This document shows, in pieces, positions 1 to 7,550 of a stretch of 64,000 nt of DNA (within the stretch, counting starts at the first letter, position 1; each line of letters begins with the position of its first letter). The stretch lies in contig JAGZUF010000011.1 of assembly GCA_018380115.1 (NCBI GenBank), positions 16,459-80,458 of the forward strand, in the 5' to 3' direction. The notes below the pieces were generated by a model. It saw only the letters and a program-made list of their open reading frames with translations. It made no database searches and was not told the DNA's origin. The translations under genes and the position numbers were made by a program. The stretch is from Oscillospiraceae bacterium. Its GTDB lineage: Bacteria > Bacillota > Clostridia > Oscillospirales > Ruminococcaceae.

Positions 1-1137
1 ATTCAGGAGGCGCTGGAAAATATCCGCGAAATTCGCGCCACCAATCAGGAAGAGCGGTATCTGGAGGGGCTGAACCGCAAGATAGACGAGCATGAGCGCA
101 TCATGATCCGGGGCGAGCTGGGCACGGGCATCTTCGTCAACGCCGCCAGCGTCATCATGCGCCTGGGTGTGGCCACCACTATTCTTGTGGGGGCGGAGCT
201 TATCCTCTCCGGCCGCATCAGTTTTATGCTGCTGTTCCTGTTTCTGCTGGTTATCACGCGCGTATATGCGCCCTTTGACCAGAGCCTGGCGCTGATTGCC
301 GAGCTGTTTGTATCCCAGGTGTCGGCAGACCGCATGATGGAGATTTACGACACGCCCATTGCCGAGGGAGCAGAGCACTTTGAGCCAAAGGGGCATGATA
401 TTGTGTTCGAGCATGTGGGCTTTGCCTATGACGAAAAAGAGGTGCTGCACGATGTGAGCTTTACTGCAAAGGAAGGGCAGGTGACGGCACTGGTGGGGCC
501 GTCCGGCTCCGGCAAAAGCACCTGCGCCCGGCTGGCGGCAAGGCTGTGGGATGTCACCAGAGGCTCTATTCGAGTGGGCGGCGTAGATATCTCCACCGTA
601 GACCCGGAGGTGCTGCTGCGCGATTATTCCATGGTGTTTCAGGATGTGGTGCTGTTTGACGACACCGTGATGGAAAACATCCGTCTGGGCAAGCGCGGCG
701 CCACGGACGAGGAGGTGCGCGCCGCGGCAAAGGCCGCAAACTGCGATGAATTTGTCCGCAGGCTTCCGCAGGGCTATGATACGCCCATCGGTGAGAACGG
801 GGCCAGGCTCTCCGGCGGCGAGCGCCAGCGCATCTCCATTGCGCGGGCCCTGTTAAAGGATGCGCCCATTGTGCTGCTGGATGAAGCTACAGCGAGCCTG
901 GACGTGGAAAACGAGACAAAGGTGCAGCAGGCGCTTTCCCGCCTGCTTGCGGGCAAGACCGTGCTGGTGATTGCCCACCGCATGCGCACGGTAGAGGCGG
1001 CTGACAAAATTGTGGTTTTAGCAGGCGGCAGGGTAGCGGAAGAGGGCGCGCCCGCACAGTTGATGGAAAAAGGCGGCCTGTATCACCGCATGGTGGAGCT
1101 GCAGCGGCAGAGCGCCGGCTGGAAGCTGAAGGATTAA
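1..1137 (+). CDS. ABC exporter, fused permease/ATPase (5' partial)
   Basis: The frame is open from base 1, so the N-terminal half of the transmembrane domain lies outside the window; 378 codons remain. The last membrane helices (around residues 35-100) are followed by a complete nucleotide-binding domain. It has Walker A GPSGSGKST near residue 166, signature LSGGERQR near 270, Walker B IVLLDEAT near 290 and H-loop IAHR near 325. This is the type IV half-exporter architecture (MsbA/multidrug/peptide exporters), which works as a dimer in the cytoplasmic membrane. The substrate cannot be read from the sequence. A partner half-transporter may lie upstream. Confidence 0.93.
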   Translation: MQEALENIREIRATNQEERYLEGLNRKIDEHERIMIRGELGTGIFVNAASVIMRLGVATTILVGAELILSGRISFMLLFLFLLVITRVYAPFDQSLALIAELFVSQVSADRMMEIYDTPIAEGAEHFEPKGHDIVFEHVGFAYDEKEVLHDVSFTAKEGQVTALVGPSGSGKSTCARLAARLWDVTRGSIRVGGVDISTVDPEVLLRDYSMVFQDVVLFDDTVMENIRLGKRGATDEEVRAAAKAANCDEFVRRLPQGYDTPIGENGARLSGGERQRISIARALLKDAPIVLLDEATASLDVENETKVQQALSRLLAGKTVLVIAHRMRTVEAADKIVVLAGGRVAEEGAPAQLMEKGGLYHRMVELQRQSAGWKLKD

Positions 1138-1177
1138 GCCGGGCGGCGCAAAGCCAGGCCAGGAAAGGGCAGGATAT

Positions 1178-1354
1178 TGGCAGGCCTCTCAAAAGATACT
1201 GAAAAATCCGCCGCCTGCAGCACCTGCCCCACAGCCCGCAAACGGGTATTGCTTTTCAAAATTAACTTTTTGTGAACCGCGAAGTTGCCGTTCATTTCCC
1301 GTTTCGCCCGCTGCCTGAAGTGAAAGCTTTTTGCTCTTTCCGGCAGGGCTGGGG
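1178..1354 (+). repeat. Dispersed intergenic repeat, copy A
   Basis: This sequence aligns by eye with the gap at 11086-11270 and, inverted, with 20996-21160. Shared blocks are GCCTCTCAAAAG, CACCTGCCC, GTATTGCTTTT, CGTTTCGCC and GAAAGCTTTTTGC. It has no convincing reading frame. It fills most of the 330-base gap between the ABC exporter and the terminator at 1380. Confidence 0.6.
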
Positions 1355-1379
1355 TTTATATCGCAAAAGTATATAAAAA

Positions 1380-1418
1380 GGCGGAGCCCGGAGAAACTCT
1401 CCGGGCTCCGCCTTTTTT
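1380..1418 (+). terminator. Intrinsic terminator, probably bidirectional
   Basis: A perfect 15-bp stem (GGCGGAGCCCGGAGA with its complement) closes on a 3-base loop AAC and is followed by six T. On the minus strand the stem is followed by TTTTTATA, so it can end both the ABC exporter and the convergent carbonic anhydrase gene. Confidence 0.9.
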
Positions 1419-1467
1419 CACTTTACCGGGCGGGAGGCCCCGGCAAAGTATGCATTTTTAATAGTGC

Positions 1468-2013
1468 TTATCCGGCCGTGCCGCCCTTGCCCGGGGCAGG
1501 CTGCCCGGCGGCATGAAAGGGCGCGGTACCGGCATACCATGCAGCGCCCTCCTTCACCCGGGCGGCAAGCTGAGGCGTCACAGGGCCGCGCACCCTGCCG
1601 GGCACGCCCATCACCACACTGTTGGGGGGCACCGCCATGCCCTCTGTCACAAGGGCCCCTGCGGCCACCACGCTGCCCGCGCCGATGTGCGCGCCGGAAA
1701 GCACGGTGGCGTGCATGCCGATAAGCGCGCCGTCCTCCACCGTGCAGCCGTGCACCAGCGCACAGTGGCCTATGGTGACGCCGCAGCCCACGCATACGTC
1801 GTGCCCGGCGGCGGTGTGCAGCACGGCGCCGTCCTGAATATTGGTGTCTTCACCCACTGTGATGCTGCCGGAATCGGCGCGCAGCACCGCGCTGTAATAT
1901 ACGCTTGTGCCGCGCTTCAGCGTCACGTTGCCCACAATGGCGGCGGTTTCAGCCAGAAAAGCGGGGCTCTCCAGCCTGGGGGCTCTGCCCCTGTATTCCT
2001 TGATGACAGCCAT
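1468..2013 (-). CDS. Gamma-class carbonic anhydrase family protein (YrdA-like)
   Basis: The 181-residue protein is a left-handed beta-helix of hexapeptide repeats, visible as regularly spaced I/V-G-x-x-x-x-I/V steps from residue 25 to 150. The three metal-ligand histidines are present: H66 in DGAVLH, and H83 and H88 in GHCALVH, with the Cam-like spacing. The family forms trimers with metal at subunit interfaces, but many YrdA/PaaY-type members have unproven carbonic anhydrase activity. The start is the ATG at 2013, because AAGGAGG sits 7 bases upstream; an earlier in-frame ATG lacks such a site. It is a single-gene unit ending at the bidirectional terminator. Confidence 0.9.
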   Translation of the reverse strand: MAVIKEYRGRAPRLESPAFLAETAAIVGNVTLKRGTSVYYSAVLRADSGSITVGEDTNIQDGAVLHTAAGHDVCVGCGVTIGHCALVHGCTVEDGALIGMHATVLSGAHIGAGSVVAAGALVTEGMAVPPNSVVMGVPGRVRGPVTPQLAARVKEGAAWYAGTAPFHAAGQPAPGKGGTAG

Positions 2014-2181
2014 GGAATATGCCTCCTTTTTCATGAGAAATTAACCTCTGCTGCCTCGGATAAGCAGCATCATAAGGACAGAAACGGTACAAATGCTTTC
2101 ATACCTGCTAAATCAAACAAAAGAGCTTTGGGGCATATTAACCCGAAGCTTTTTGTTTCATGGAGCCTTATTTTCTCTTGA

Positions 2182-2224
2182 GAAAAAATCAAAAGGGCGC
2201 GGCCGGGGTATGCCGGGCCGCGCC
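2182..2224 (-). terminator. Terminator of pyruvate kinase gene
   Basis: Read on the minus strand, a GGCGCGGCC/GGCCGCGCC stem is followed by TTTTGATTTTTTC. It lies 26 bases past the pyruvate kinase stop. Confidence 0.8.
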
Positions 2225-2249
2225 GTACAGCTTATGGGGGAGAAGCAGG

Positions 2250-3995
2250 TCAGTCCGGCATGGCGCGCACCACACCGCGCTCGGCGTCCACTGAGATATG
2301 CATGCCGTCCTCCAGCTTTTTTGTGGCGCCCAGCGCGCCCACAATCACAGGCTTGCCCAGCGTCAGGCCCACAATGGCCGCATGGCTGTTGGCCCCGGCC
2401 TCTTCGGTGATGATGGCGGCCGCATGGCGCACGGCGGTGAGCATCTCATTGTCTGTGGCAGGCACCACCAACACATCGCCGTCCTTGCATTTGTGGTTGG
2501 CCTCCTCGGCGTTGTGGCACACGCAGGCGCGGCCCGTGCCGTTTTTGCTGCCCACACCCACACCGGTGAGCAGGGCGTCGCCCACAAGGTGGGCCTTTAT
2601 CATGTTCGTGGTGCCCGAAATGCCGACGGGCACGCCCGCGGTGAGCACTACAAGGTCGCCGTCCGCCACCATCTGCGCATTTTTGGCCGTGGCAACAGCC
2701 TTGTCGATGAGCTCGTCGGTGCTGTGCGCGTATTCCATGCACAGCGGCGTAATGCCCCACGAAAGCGAAAGCTGGCGGAATACCTGACGCGTCAGCGTGC
2801 AGGCGAGAATATCGGTGTTCGGGCGGTATTTGCAAAGCAGCCTTGCAGTTTCGCCGCTCTTTGTCACGGTGATAATAGCATTGGCGTGGATATCCATGGC
2901 CGTGGTGCAGGCGGCATGGGCCACGGCGTCGGCCACGCTCATGTGCGCCTCGGGCGCGCGCTGGCGCAGGCGCTTGCCGTAGTTGATGTCGCTTTCCGTG
3001 CGCCAGGCAATGGCGGCCATCGTCTGCACGGCCTGCACGGGCCAGCGCCCGGCCGCCGTCTCGCCCGAAAGCATAATGGCCGAGGTGCCGTCGTAAATGG
3101 CGTTGGCCACATCTGTAATTTCGGCGCGGGTGGGGCGGGGGTGCTCCATCATGCTCTCCAGCATCTGGGTGGCGGTGATGACGGGCTTGCCCGCGTTGTA
3201 GCAGCGCCAGATGATGTCCTTCTGGATGATGGGGATTTCAGTGAAGTCTATCTCAACGCCCATGTCGCCGCGGGCCACCATGATGCCGTCGGATACAGAG
3301 AGTATCTCTTCAATGTTGTTTACGCCCTCGCGGTTTTCTATCTTGGCAATAATCTTGATAAAGTCGCACTTGCACTCGTCCAGCACGCGGCGTATCTCCA
3401 GCACGTCGGCGGCGCTGCGCACGAACGAGGCGGCGATGAAATCGAACCCCTGCTCTACGCCGAAGCGGATGTCGTCCTTATCCTGCGCCGTCATATACGG
3501 CATCGAAAGGTGCACGTCCGGCACGTTCACGCCCTTATGGTTCGACACGGGGCCGTCGTTCTTTACAGTGCACACAATGTCGCCGCCGTCGATGTCCTTC
3601 ACCGTCAGGGCGATAAGCCCGTCGTCCAGCAGGATGCGCGCGCCGGGGCGCACATCCTGCGGCAGCTCTTTATAGGTGATGGAGCAGATATTCTCATCGC
3701 CCATCACTTCGCGGGTGGTGAGGGTGAACGTCTGCCCGGCCTTCAGCTGCACCCTGCCGTTTTTGAAATCGCGCAGGCGTATTTCGGGGCCCTTTGTGTC
3801 CAGCAGGGCGGCGACGGGCATATCCAGCTCGTCGCGCAGCTTCTGCAGCTGTGCCAGACGGCGCGCGTGGTCCTCATGGGTGCCGTGCGAGAAGTTGAAG
3901 CGGGCCACATTCATGCCCGCACATATCATGTCGCGCAGCACGCCCTCCCTGTCGGTGGCGGGGCCCAGCGTGCATACGATTTTCGTCTTTCTCAT
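2250..3995 (-). CDS. pyk: Pyruvate kinase with C-terminal PEP-utilizer-like domain
   Basis: It converts phosphoenolpyruvate and ADP to pyruvate and ATP, the last step of glycolysis, in the cytoplasm. The N-terminus RKTKIVCTLGPAT, the FNFSHG segment, the active-site region IAKIENREGVNNIEEIL and MVARGDMGVE are all typical. At 581 residues it is longer than the roughly 470-residue core. The extra C-terminal 80-100 residues contain GANSHAAIVG, the swivelling PEP-utilizer-like domain common in Firmicutes pyruvate kinases. The start at 3995 has AGAGAGG 8 bases upstream; a GTG nine bases earlier is less likely. It is monocistronic with its own promoter and terminator. Confidence 0.97.
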   Translation of the reverse strand: MRKTKIVCTLGPATDREGVLRDMICAGMNVARFNFSHGTHEDHARRLAQLQKLRDELDMPVAALLDTKGPEIRLRDFKNGRVQLKAGQTFTLTTREVMGDENICSITYKELPQDVRPGARILLDDGLIALTVKDIDGGDIVCTVKNDGPVSNHKGVNVPDVHLSMPYMTAQDKDDIRFGVEQGFDFIAASFVRSAADVLEIRRVLDECKCDFIKIIAKIENREGVNNIEEILSVSDGIMVARGDMGVEIDFTEIPIIQKDIIWRCYNAGKPVITATQMLESMMEHPRPTRAEITDVANAIYDGTSAIMLSGETAAGRWPVQAVQTMAAIAWRTESDINYGKRLRQRAPEAHMSVADAVAHAACTTAMDIHANAIITVTKSGETARLLCKYRPNTDILACTLTRQVFRQLSLSWGITPLCMEYAHSTDELIDKAVATAKNAQMVADGDLVVLTAGVPVGISGTTNMIKAHLVGDALLTGVGVGSKNGTGRACVCHNAEEANHKCKDGDVLVVPATDNEMLTAVRHAAAIITEEAGANSHAAIVGLTLGKPVIVGALGATKKLEDGMHISVDAERGVVRAMPD

Positions 3996-4027
3996 AAAAA
4001 ACACCTCTCTTTTCTTTAACCTGCATT

Positions 4028-4056
4028 ATTATACACACTTTGGGTGCAATGCGCAA
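4028..4056 (-). promoter_or_regulatory. Promoter of pyk
   Basis: On the minus strand, TTGCGC and TATAAT are separated by 17 bases, 33 bases upstream of the start codon. It is back-to-back with the deoB promoter. Confidence 0.75.
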
Positions 4057-4064
4057 TGAATCCC

Positions 4065-4093
4065 GTGACACTGTACAAAAAATTTGCTATAAT
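4065..4093 (+). promoter_or_regulatory. Promoter of phosphopentomutase gene
   Basis: GTGACA and TATAAT are spaced by 17 bases, about 100 bases before the start codon. Confidence 0.75.
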
Positions 4094-4191
4094 ATTACAA
4101 AGAACTTGCGCTGTGTGCCTGTGTGAGGGCGGGCGCAGCAAAAAGGGCCTCCCCGGCGCGCTGTGCGCCCGGCAGAAAGGATGTTCCGTGT

Positions 4192-5352
4192 ATGGCAAAA
4201 CGTGTGTTTCTTATCGTGCTGGACAGCTTCGGCATCGGCGAAATGCCGGATGCCGCCAGCTTCGGCGACGAGGGCTCCAACACCCTGGGCGCTATTGTAA
4301 AAAGCGGAAAATATGCCACTCCCATGCTGCAGAAGATGGGGCTGTTCAATATTGAGGGCGTAGCCTGCGGCAAACCGGCCAGGCGCCCGTTGGCGGCGTT
4401 TGCGCGCCTGGCCGAGGTGTCGGTGGGAAAAGATACCACCACCGGCCACTGGGAAATGGCGGGTGCCGAAAGCGGAAAGCCCCTGCCTGTGTATCCGCAC
4501 GGCTTCCCGGCGGAGCTTATCCATGCCTTTGAAGAAAAAACAGGCTGCCAAACATTGTGCAACAAACCTTATTCCGGCACGGAAGTGCTGAAGGATTACG
4601 GCGAGGAGCACATGCGCACCGGCGCACTCATTGTATACACTTCGGCAGACAGCGTGTTCCAGATAGCTGCGCATGAAAGCGTGGTGCCCGTGGCCGAGCT
4701 GTACCGTTATTGCGAGCTTGCGCGCGGCATGCTGGACGTAGGGCGTGTGATTGCGCGCCCATTCGCCGGTACCTGTGCGGCAGATTTCAGGCGTACGGCG
4801 AACCGGCACGATTACTCATTGAAGCCGCCAAAGCCCACCATGCTGGACGCCATTCATGCCTCCGGGCTGGATACCATCGGCGTAGGAAAAATTTACGACA
4901 TTTTCGACGGGCAGGGCGTCAGTGAAAAAATTAGGACGACAGGCAACGACAACGGCATGGAAGTGACGCTGGAGCTGGCAAAGCGGGATTTTTCCGGCCT
5001 TGCCTTTGTAAACCTGGTGGATTTCGACATGCTGTACGGCCACCGCAACGATGTGGACGGCTATGCCGCCGCGGCCACGCGCTTTGACGGATATCTGGTG
5101 CAGCTTGTAAAGCTTCTTGGGCCGGATGACCTGCTGCTTATCACGGCGGACCATGGGTGCGACCCGTCCACCCCCTCCACAGACCACTCGCGGGAATATG
5201 TGCCCCTGCTGGCCTTTGGCAGCCATGTGCGCGAAGGGGTAAACCTGGGCACGCGCCGCAGCTTTGGCTGCGTTGCCTGCACGGTGTGCGATTATCTGGG
5301 CGTATCCGCCCGGCTGGACGGCGAGAGCCTTTTGAACGATATTCTGCGCTGA
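4192..5352 (+). CDS. deoB: Phosphopentomutase
   Basis: It interconverts (deoxy)ribose 1-phosphate and 5-phosphate, linking nucleoside salvage to the pentose phosphate pathway. The 386 residues match the usual length. Alkaline-phosphatase-superfamily metal sites are visible: the N-terminal VLDSFGIGEMPDA with D10, TTTGHWEMAG near residue 83, and ITADHGCDPSTPSTDHSREY near residue 320. The start is the ATG at 4192, the only one in frame with the family N-terminus, with AGAAAGG about 10 bases upstream. No other deo gene is adjacent, so it appears to be transcribed alone. Confidence 0.96.
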   Translation: MAKRVFLIVLDSFGIGEMPDAASFGDEGSNTLGAIVKSGKYATPMLQKMGLFNIEGVACGKPARRPLAAFARLAEVSVGKDTTTGHWEMAGAESGKPLPVYPHGFPAELIHAFEEKTGCQTLCNKPYSGTEVLKDYGEEHMRTGALIVYTSADSVFQIAAHESVVPVAELYRYCELARGMLDVGRVIARPFAGTCAADFRRTANRHDYSLKPPKPTMLDAIHASGLDTIGVGKIYDIFDGQGVSEKIRTTGNDNGMEVTLELAKRDFSGLAFVNLVDFDMLYGHRNDVDGYAAAATRFDGYLVQLVKLLGPDDLLLITADHGCDPSTPSTDHSREYVPLLAFGSHVREGVNLGTRRSFGCVACTVCDYLGVSARLDGESLLNDILR

Positions 5353-5447
5353 AGGCGCCCGCATGATGCAAAACGGTGCAAAAAGCAGTACAGGCCCTTG
5401 ATTATTTTAGAAAAACAGGGTAAAATCTTGTCATAAAAGCAGCGCGG

Positions 5448-5488
5448 CGAAAGGGGCCCCTTTCGTATCCTCCGGCTTCCGGAGGATA
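5448..5488. repeat. Two abutting palindromes after deoB
   Basis: CGAAAGGGGCCCCTTTCG (5448-5465) is a perfect palindrome. It is directly followed by TATCCTCCGG-CTT-CCGGAGGATA (5466-5488), a perfect 10-bp stem with a 3-base loop. There is no T-run after either, so they are not standard terminators; they may stabilise the deoB mRNA end. Apart from these and the next terminator, the 304-base gap shows no gene. Confidence 0.6.
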
Positions 5489-5514
5489 ACCTGCGCCGTC
5501 TGCCCCCATGCGGC

Positions 5515-5564
5515 AAAAAAAGGCCCGGCAGGGCGCCGTACTTCGCGGGCGCGCTTTGCCGGGC
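5515..5564 (-). terminator. Terminator of ydcF-like gene
   Basis: On the minus strand GCCCGGCA pairs with TGCCGGGC across a GC-rich loop, and seven T follow. Confidence 0.7.
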
Positions 5565-5656
5565 GTGTGAAAATTTTGCCGCTTTGTGAAACAGGATGGA
5601 TACAAATGCCGTTTATAGTAGAGAGATAAAACAGGGGAAAGGGGCGCTGCGCGCGT

Positions 5657-6403
5657 TCAGCCAAACACCCACACATGGCATACGGCCAGCACTTCGCGCA
5701 GATAGCTGGGGGCAATGGTGCCGAAGCTGATAGAGGCAGGGACGGCGCGGGCATTTGTGAACCCGGCCTTGCGCGCAAAGATGCCGGAACGGTAGATGTG
5801 AAAGCGGTTCGTGACATAGGCGATGGGTTCGTCTGCGCCGACACCTGCCTGCTCCAGCAGCACACGGGAAAATTCGAAGTTCTGCTCGGTAGATTCGCTT
5901 TTGTCCTCTTTTATGATATTCTCCTGCGGCACGCCGCGCGCGGCCAGATAGCGCGCCATGGCTTCGGCTTCCGGAATGGCTTCGTCCGGCCCCTGGCCGC
6001 CGCTCACCACCAGCAGAACGTCCGGGTTTTCGCGGTAATAATCCAGCGCGGCGTCCAGCCTGCGCGCTAGAAGGCCGCTTACCTGTTCGCCCCGCAGCCC
6101 GGCGCCCAGCACCACCACGGCCTTTTCATTGCCCGTGGCCGGGTGGGCAAAGCTGGCTGTAAACAGGCCCAGGGCAAACAGAAGGTAGGCCCCGCACCCG
6201 GCAAAAAATACATATTTCAGCACGCGCCCCGCGCCCGCGGCGCAGAAGGCGTCGATGCGCTTTTGAAACAGGGCGTACACCCACACTGCCGCAGTGATGC
6301 CGTACATCATGGCATTGCCCAGCGTCAGGTTGGTGCGCGCGGCGCGCAGGGCGCTGTCGCCCAGCAGGAAAATGGCGATGAGCCATACAAGCTTTTCTTT
6401 CAT
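5657..6403 (-). CDS. YdcF family membrane protein (DUF218)
   Basis: The 248-residue protein has three N-terminal hydrophobic segments (about residues 5-22, 35-50 and 65-90) followed by a DUF218 domain. The domain shows AVVVLGAGL near residue 95, VVSGGQGPDE near 135, and EDKSESTEQNFEFS near 165. DUF218 proteins (SanA, YdcF, ElyC) act at the cell envelope; ElyC of E. coli affects undecaprenyl-phosphate and murein metabolism, but the reaction is not settled. The start at 6403 is set by GGAGGG 7 bases upstream. It is a single-gene unit, divergent from the ABC operon. Confidence 0.85.
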   Translation of the reverse strand: MKEKLVWLIAIFLLGDSALRAARTNLTLGNAMMYGITAAVWVYALFQKRIDAFCAAGAGRVLKYVFFAGCGAYLLFALGLFTASFAHPATGNEKAVVVLGAGLRGEQVSGLLARRLDAALDYYRENPDVLLVVSGGQGPDEAIPEAEAMARYLAARGVPQENIIKEDKSESTEQNFEFSRVLLEQAGVGADEPIAYVTNRFHIYRSGIFARKAGFTNARAVPASISFGTIAPSYLREVLAVCHVWVFG

Positions 6404-6438
6404 ATTCGGCCCTCCGGCGGGCATGGCCCGCTGGCCTT

Positions 6439-6467
6439 ATTATACCGGGCCTGCGCCAGCTTTGCAA
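6439..6467 (-). promoter_or_regulatory. Promoter of ydcF-like gene
   Basis: On the minus strand TTGCAA and TATAAT are separated by 17 bases. Confidence 0.75.
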
Positions 6468-6479
6468 TTTGGAAATTCC

Positions 6480-6508
6480 TTGCCAAAGCACAGGCGCTGT
6501 GATATGAT
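6480..6508 (+). promoter_or_regulatory. Promoter of the MacB-like ABC operon
   Basis: TTGCCA and TATGAT are separated by 17 bases, about 100 bases before the GTG start at 6612. Confidence 0.7.
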
Positions 6509-6611
6509 AAATTAGAATATAAAATATGGTTTTTCTTTTATTTTCGCACGGGCTGCCTGCCCGGTGCGGCGCTTGCCGCGGTGCGGAAAACCGAAAAGAG
6601 GGAGGCGCAGC

Positions 6612-7550
6612 GTGAGACCTGTCATCACTGTGGAGCATTTGCGCAAGGTATACCGCGTGGGCGATGAAAAAGTAGTGGCCCTGAACGATATTGAACTAGA
6701 GATAGGCAAAGGCGAAATGTGCTGCATCGTGGGCGCCTCCGGTTCGGGCAAATCCACGCTTTTGAACCAGCTTGCCGGGCTGGAAAAGCCTACAAGAGGC
6801 CGTGTGCTCATTGGCAGGCACGAAATATCTGCCATGACGGAGGATGAACTGGCCTTGTTCCGCCAGCAGCATCTGGGCTTTATTTTTCAAAGCTACAACC
6901 TTCTGCCCAGCCTGACGGCGGCGGAAAACGTGGCCCTGCCGCTGATGTTTAAGGGCGTGCCAAAAAAGCAGCGCGAGAAAATAGCGCGGCGCGAATTAAA
7001 GCGCATGGGCCTGCTGTCCCGCGCGGGGCACAAGCCCACCGAGATGTCCGGCGGCCAGCAGCAGCGCGTGGGTATTGCCCGCGCCTTTGCGGCAAAGCCT
7101 GCCGTTATTTTTGCAGACGAGCCCACCGGCAACCTGGACTCTGTCACCACGCGGCAGGTGCTGCGCATGATGCTGGCCATGACGAAGGAAAACGGCATCA
7201 CCTTTGTGATGGTGACGCATGAAAACGACCTTGCCGCCTGCGCAGACCGCATCGTCACCATCAAGGACGGCCGGGTGCTGTCCAACCGCCTGCTCACCGA
7301 TGCAGAGAAGGAAGAGAATCGCAAAAAACTGTTCGGTGAAATGGAGCAGGCCGATGTGGCCGAGCCGCAGACGACGGTGCGCGGCGATACGGGCGGCATA
7401 GAAGAGCCGCACACTACCCTGCCCGGAAGGCAGAAGGGAAGAAGGCCCGCCCGGGCGGCGAAAAAACAGGAAAGCGCACAGCCTGCGCAGAACACCGGCG
7501 GGGCACAGCCCGCGGAAAAGAGAGGGAACAACGATGAAACGAAAGAATGA
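6612..7550 (+). CDS. ABC transporter ATPase, MacB/LolD/FtsE type
   Basis: The ATPase partner of the FtsX-like permease two genes downstream. The ABC core spans residues 1-228. It shows Walker A GASGSGKST near 43, the FQSYNLLPSLTAAENVALPL block typical of the MacB/LolD group, signature MSGGQQQR near 140, Walker B VIFADEPTGNLD and the H-loop VTHE. A C-terminal extension of about 80 residues, rich in Q, P, R, K and A, is outside the family core and looks disordered. The GTG start at 6612 has GAGGGAGG 6 bases upstream; no family residues precede it. It overlaps the next gene by 17 bases, which suggests translational coupling. Confidence 0.93.
   Translation: MRPVITVEHLRKVYRVGDEKVVALNDIELEIGKGEMCCIVGASGSGKSTLLNQLAGLEKPTRGRVLIGRHEISAMTEDELALFRQQHLGFIFQSYNLLPSLTAAENVALPLMFKGVPKKQREKIARRELKRMGLLSRAGHKPTEMSGGQQQRVGIARAFAAKPAVIFADEPTGNLDSVTTRQVLRMMLAMTKENGITFVMVTHENDLAACADRIVTIKDGRVLSNRLLTDAEKEENRKKLFGEMEQADVAEPQTTVRGDTGGIEEPHTTLPGRQKGRRPARAAKKQESAQPAQNTGGAQPAEKRGNNDETKE

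Noticed and set aside
2298..4019. 573-codon plus-strand frame opposite pyruvate kinase
   Set aside because: Histidine- and glycine-rich shadow of the pyk gene with no ribosome site.
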